Of a stretch of 64,000 nt of DNA, positions 62,807-64,000 are shown in pieces. Position 1 is the stretch's first letter; each line of letters starts with the position of its first letter. Made by a program: the position numbers and the translations under genes. Below the pieces are notes generated by a model. That model was not told where the DNA came from, did not search any database, and worked only from the letters and a program-made list of their open reading frames with translations. The DNA lies in NCBI GenBank assembly GCA_963277665.1, contig OY728147.1, positions 1,263,431,424 to 1,263,495,423 of the forward strand. Direction: 5' to 3'. This stretch comes from Viscum album (Eukaryota > Streptophyta > Magnoliopsida > Santalales > Viscaceae).

Positions 62807-63260
62807 CACTACTACAAATACGTCTTTTATCAGTGCTAAAAATGGCCCTTATCAGCGCTAGAAAAAGCACTGATAAAGCCAGCGAAGATAAAGGGGGGGG
62901 GGGTCCCCTTTATCAGCGCTTCCTTTATCAGTGATTTCCTTTTAGCACTGATAAAGGACCATTTTATCAGCGCTTTTAAAAAAGCGCTTATAAAAGTTAA
63001 AAAAATTAAACAATATAAAAAAAATTAAAAAAAATTAAAAAAGTACAGCAAATCGGGTGGGCTTTTATAGCGCTTGATCCCCCCCCCCCATTTTACAGCT
63101 TTTCAGCCCCTGTGCAGCACCCCACGCACCCCACGCACACCCTTCAACCTTTAACAGCGCTTGCTGCTATATTCCCCCATACGCGCGTGCCCCTACCTCC
63201 CACAGGATTTGAACTCGAGACCTCCCCCCTGCGCGCCTAAGCCTTTACCACTACTCTATT
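62807..63260 (+). mobile_element. CACTA (En/Spm) transposon end
   Basis: CACTACTACAAATACG at 62807 is a typical CACTA terminus. It is followed by closely spaced subterminal repeats in both orientations: TTATCAGYGCT near 62827, 62849, 62910 and 62965, and AGCACTGATAAAG at 62866 and 62944. GCGCTTTTAAAAAAGCGC forms a perfect inverted repeat near 62972. The element should extend to the right, but no matching TAGTG end appears before 64000, so it is either truncated or leaves the window. No transposase is seen. Runs of G11 (62893-62903) and C11 (63079-63089) flank the GC-rich part. Confidence 0.75.
63205..63258 (-). other. tRNA-like A and B box module within the CACTA end
   Basis: On the minus strand: TAGAGTAGTGG (A box, 10 of 11, 63248-63258) and AGTTCAAATCC (B box, 9 of 11, 63205-63215), with AAAGGCTTAGGCGCGCAGG between. 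There is no acceptor stem, so it is not a tRNA gene. It may be an old tRNA-derived segment captured by the transposon. Confidence 0.45.
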
Positions 63261-63284
63261 TTGATTTGTCTTCCAATTCATGAT

Positions 63285-63800
63285 ATCTATATAATATATA
63301 TATTTAGTTATACTTATTCATATAGTAATATATATTTATATATATATATATAGTTATATAATAATATATATATAGATATATAATAATATATATATATAGT
63401 TATATTATAATATATATATATAGTTATATTATAATATATATATAGTTATATTAATATATATATAGTAATATTAATATATATATATATAGTGATATTAATA
63501 TATATCTATATCTATATATATATATTTAGTTATATTTATTCGTATATTAATATATATTTATATTAATATATATATATAGTTATATTAACATATATACAGT
63601 TATATGAATATATATATAGTTATATTATTATATATATAGTGATATTAATATATATATTTATAGTAATACTAATATATATATATGTAGTTATATTAATATA
63701 TATATAGTTATTAGATTAATATATATATATAGTTAGATTAATATATATATAGTTAGATTAATATATATAAATAGTTAGATTAATATATAGGTATATAAAT
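63285..63800. repeat. AT-rich minisatellite, units of about 18-22 bp
   Basis: About 18 imperfect units of the form ATATATATAGTTATATTAAT, with variation in the length of the AT run. The last units change to TAGTTAGATTAAT. It lies directly to the right of the recognisable CACTA sequence. Confidence 0.9.
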
Positions 63801-64000
63801 ATTAATATATTTGTATTTTAAATAAAATGGATGTTAGTTATTATTTAGATAAAGTTAATATATTTTATATGTAAATATATTTTATTATTTATATTTATAA
63901 ATAAATTTTTATGTGTGAATATATAAAAAATATGAATATATTGTTATATTTTTTATAATAAATTCCAGTGTATTATAAAAATGGATGAAATTTCAAAGAC

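Noticed and set aside
63205..63258. A possible tRNA gene on the minus strand.
   Set aside because: A and B boxes are present but no acceptor stem, anticodon stem or mature ends can be drawn. The same applies to 53972-54092.
1..64000. CRISPR arrays, bacterial operons, phage or plastid/mitochondrial inserts.
   Set aside because: No regularly spaced identical repeats with unique spacers, no operon-like gene packing and no recognisable organelle genes.

Overview
This window looks like repeat-rich nuclear DNA of a flowering plant, probably heterochromatic. The base composition is very A+T rich. Nearly everything recognisable is LTR retrotransposon of plant type: a SIRE-like Ty1/copia element, chromovirus-like Ty3/gypsy elements, and long-LTR elements that carry gag but no pol. 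A CACTA transposon end lies near the right edge. I see no intact host gene, no rRNA or true tRNA gene, and nothing bacterial. The many short open frames are mostly chance or shadows of decayed elements. Homologies were made by eye, so edges given as approximate can move by tens of bases.

Layout. 1-8645 is an old, eroded copy of a long-LTR gag element, cut by the left window edge (LTR, 1.8 kb internal region, LTR). 8646-10139 is unassigned. 10140-14735 holds two full and one partial copy of an unrecognised unit of about 2.2-2.3 kb. 14735-46740 is the main structure: a direct tandem array of one Ty3/gypsy element in which single LTRs (starts at 15245, 22276, 30337, 37470, 44561) alternate with gag-pol interiors at a period of about 7.1 kb. 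A SIRE-like copia element (24158-30248) interrupts the array. It has lost its 5' half together with most of the array interior beside it, and it keeps a long extra ORF downstream of pol.

46741-48043 is unassigned. 48049-58591 is a younger, structurally complete member of the first family: two LTRs of about 3.9 kb, a 2.7 kb interior with gag only, a primer-binding site, a polypurine tract and a perfect 5-bp target duplication (GTGTT). Its LTR has a TATA box inside a short inverted repeat and conserved splice-like signals. A tRNA-derived, SINE-like insert sits in its interior. 58597-62806 is unassigned AT-rich DNA. 62807 onward is a CACTA end followed by an AT-rich minisatellite.

How the parts relate. 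The gypsy array came first, apparently through recombination between LTRs or template joining. The copia element then inserted into it and a deletion fused the two. The gag-only family would depend on proteins made by an autonomous chromovirus elsewhere. Premature stops in the younger elements are mostly one C-to-T change from Gln or Arg codons, as expected for silenced, cytosine-methylated DNA.
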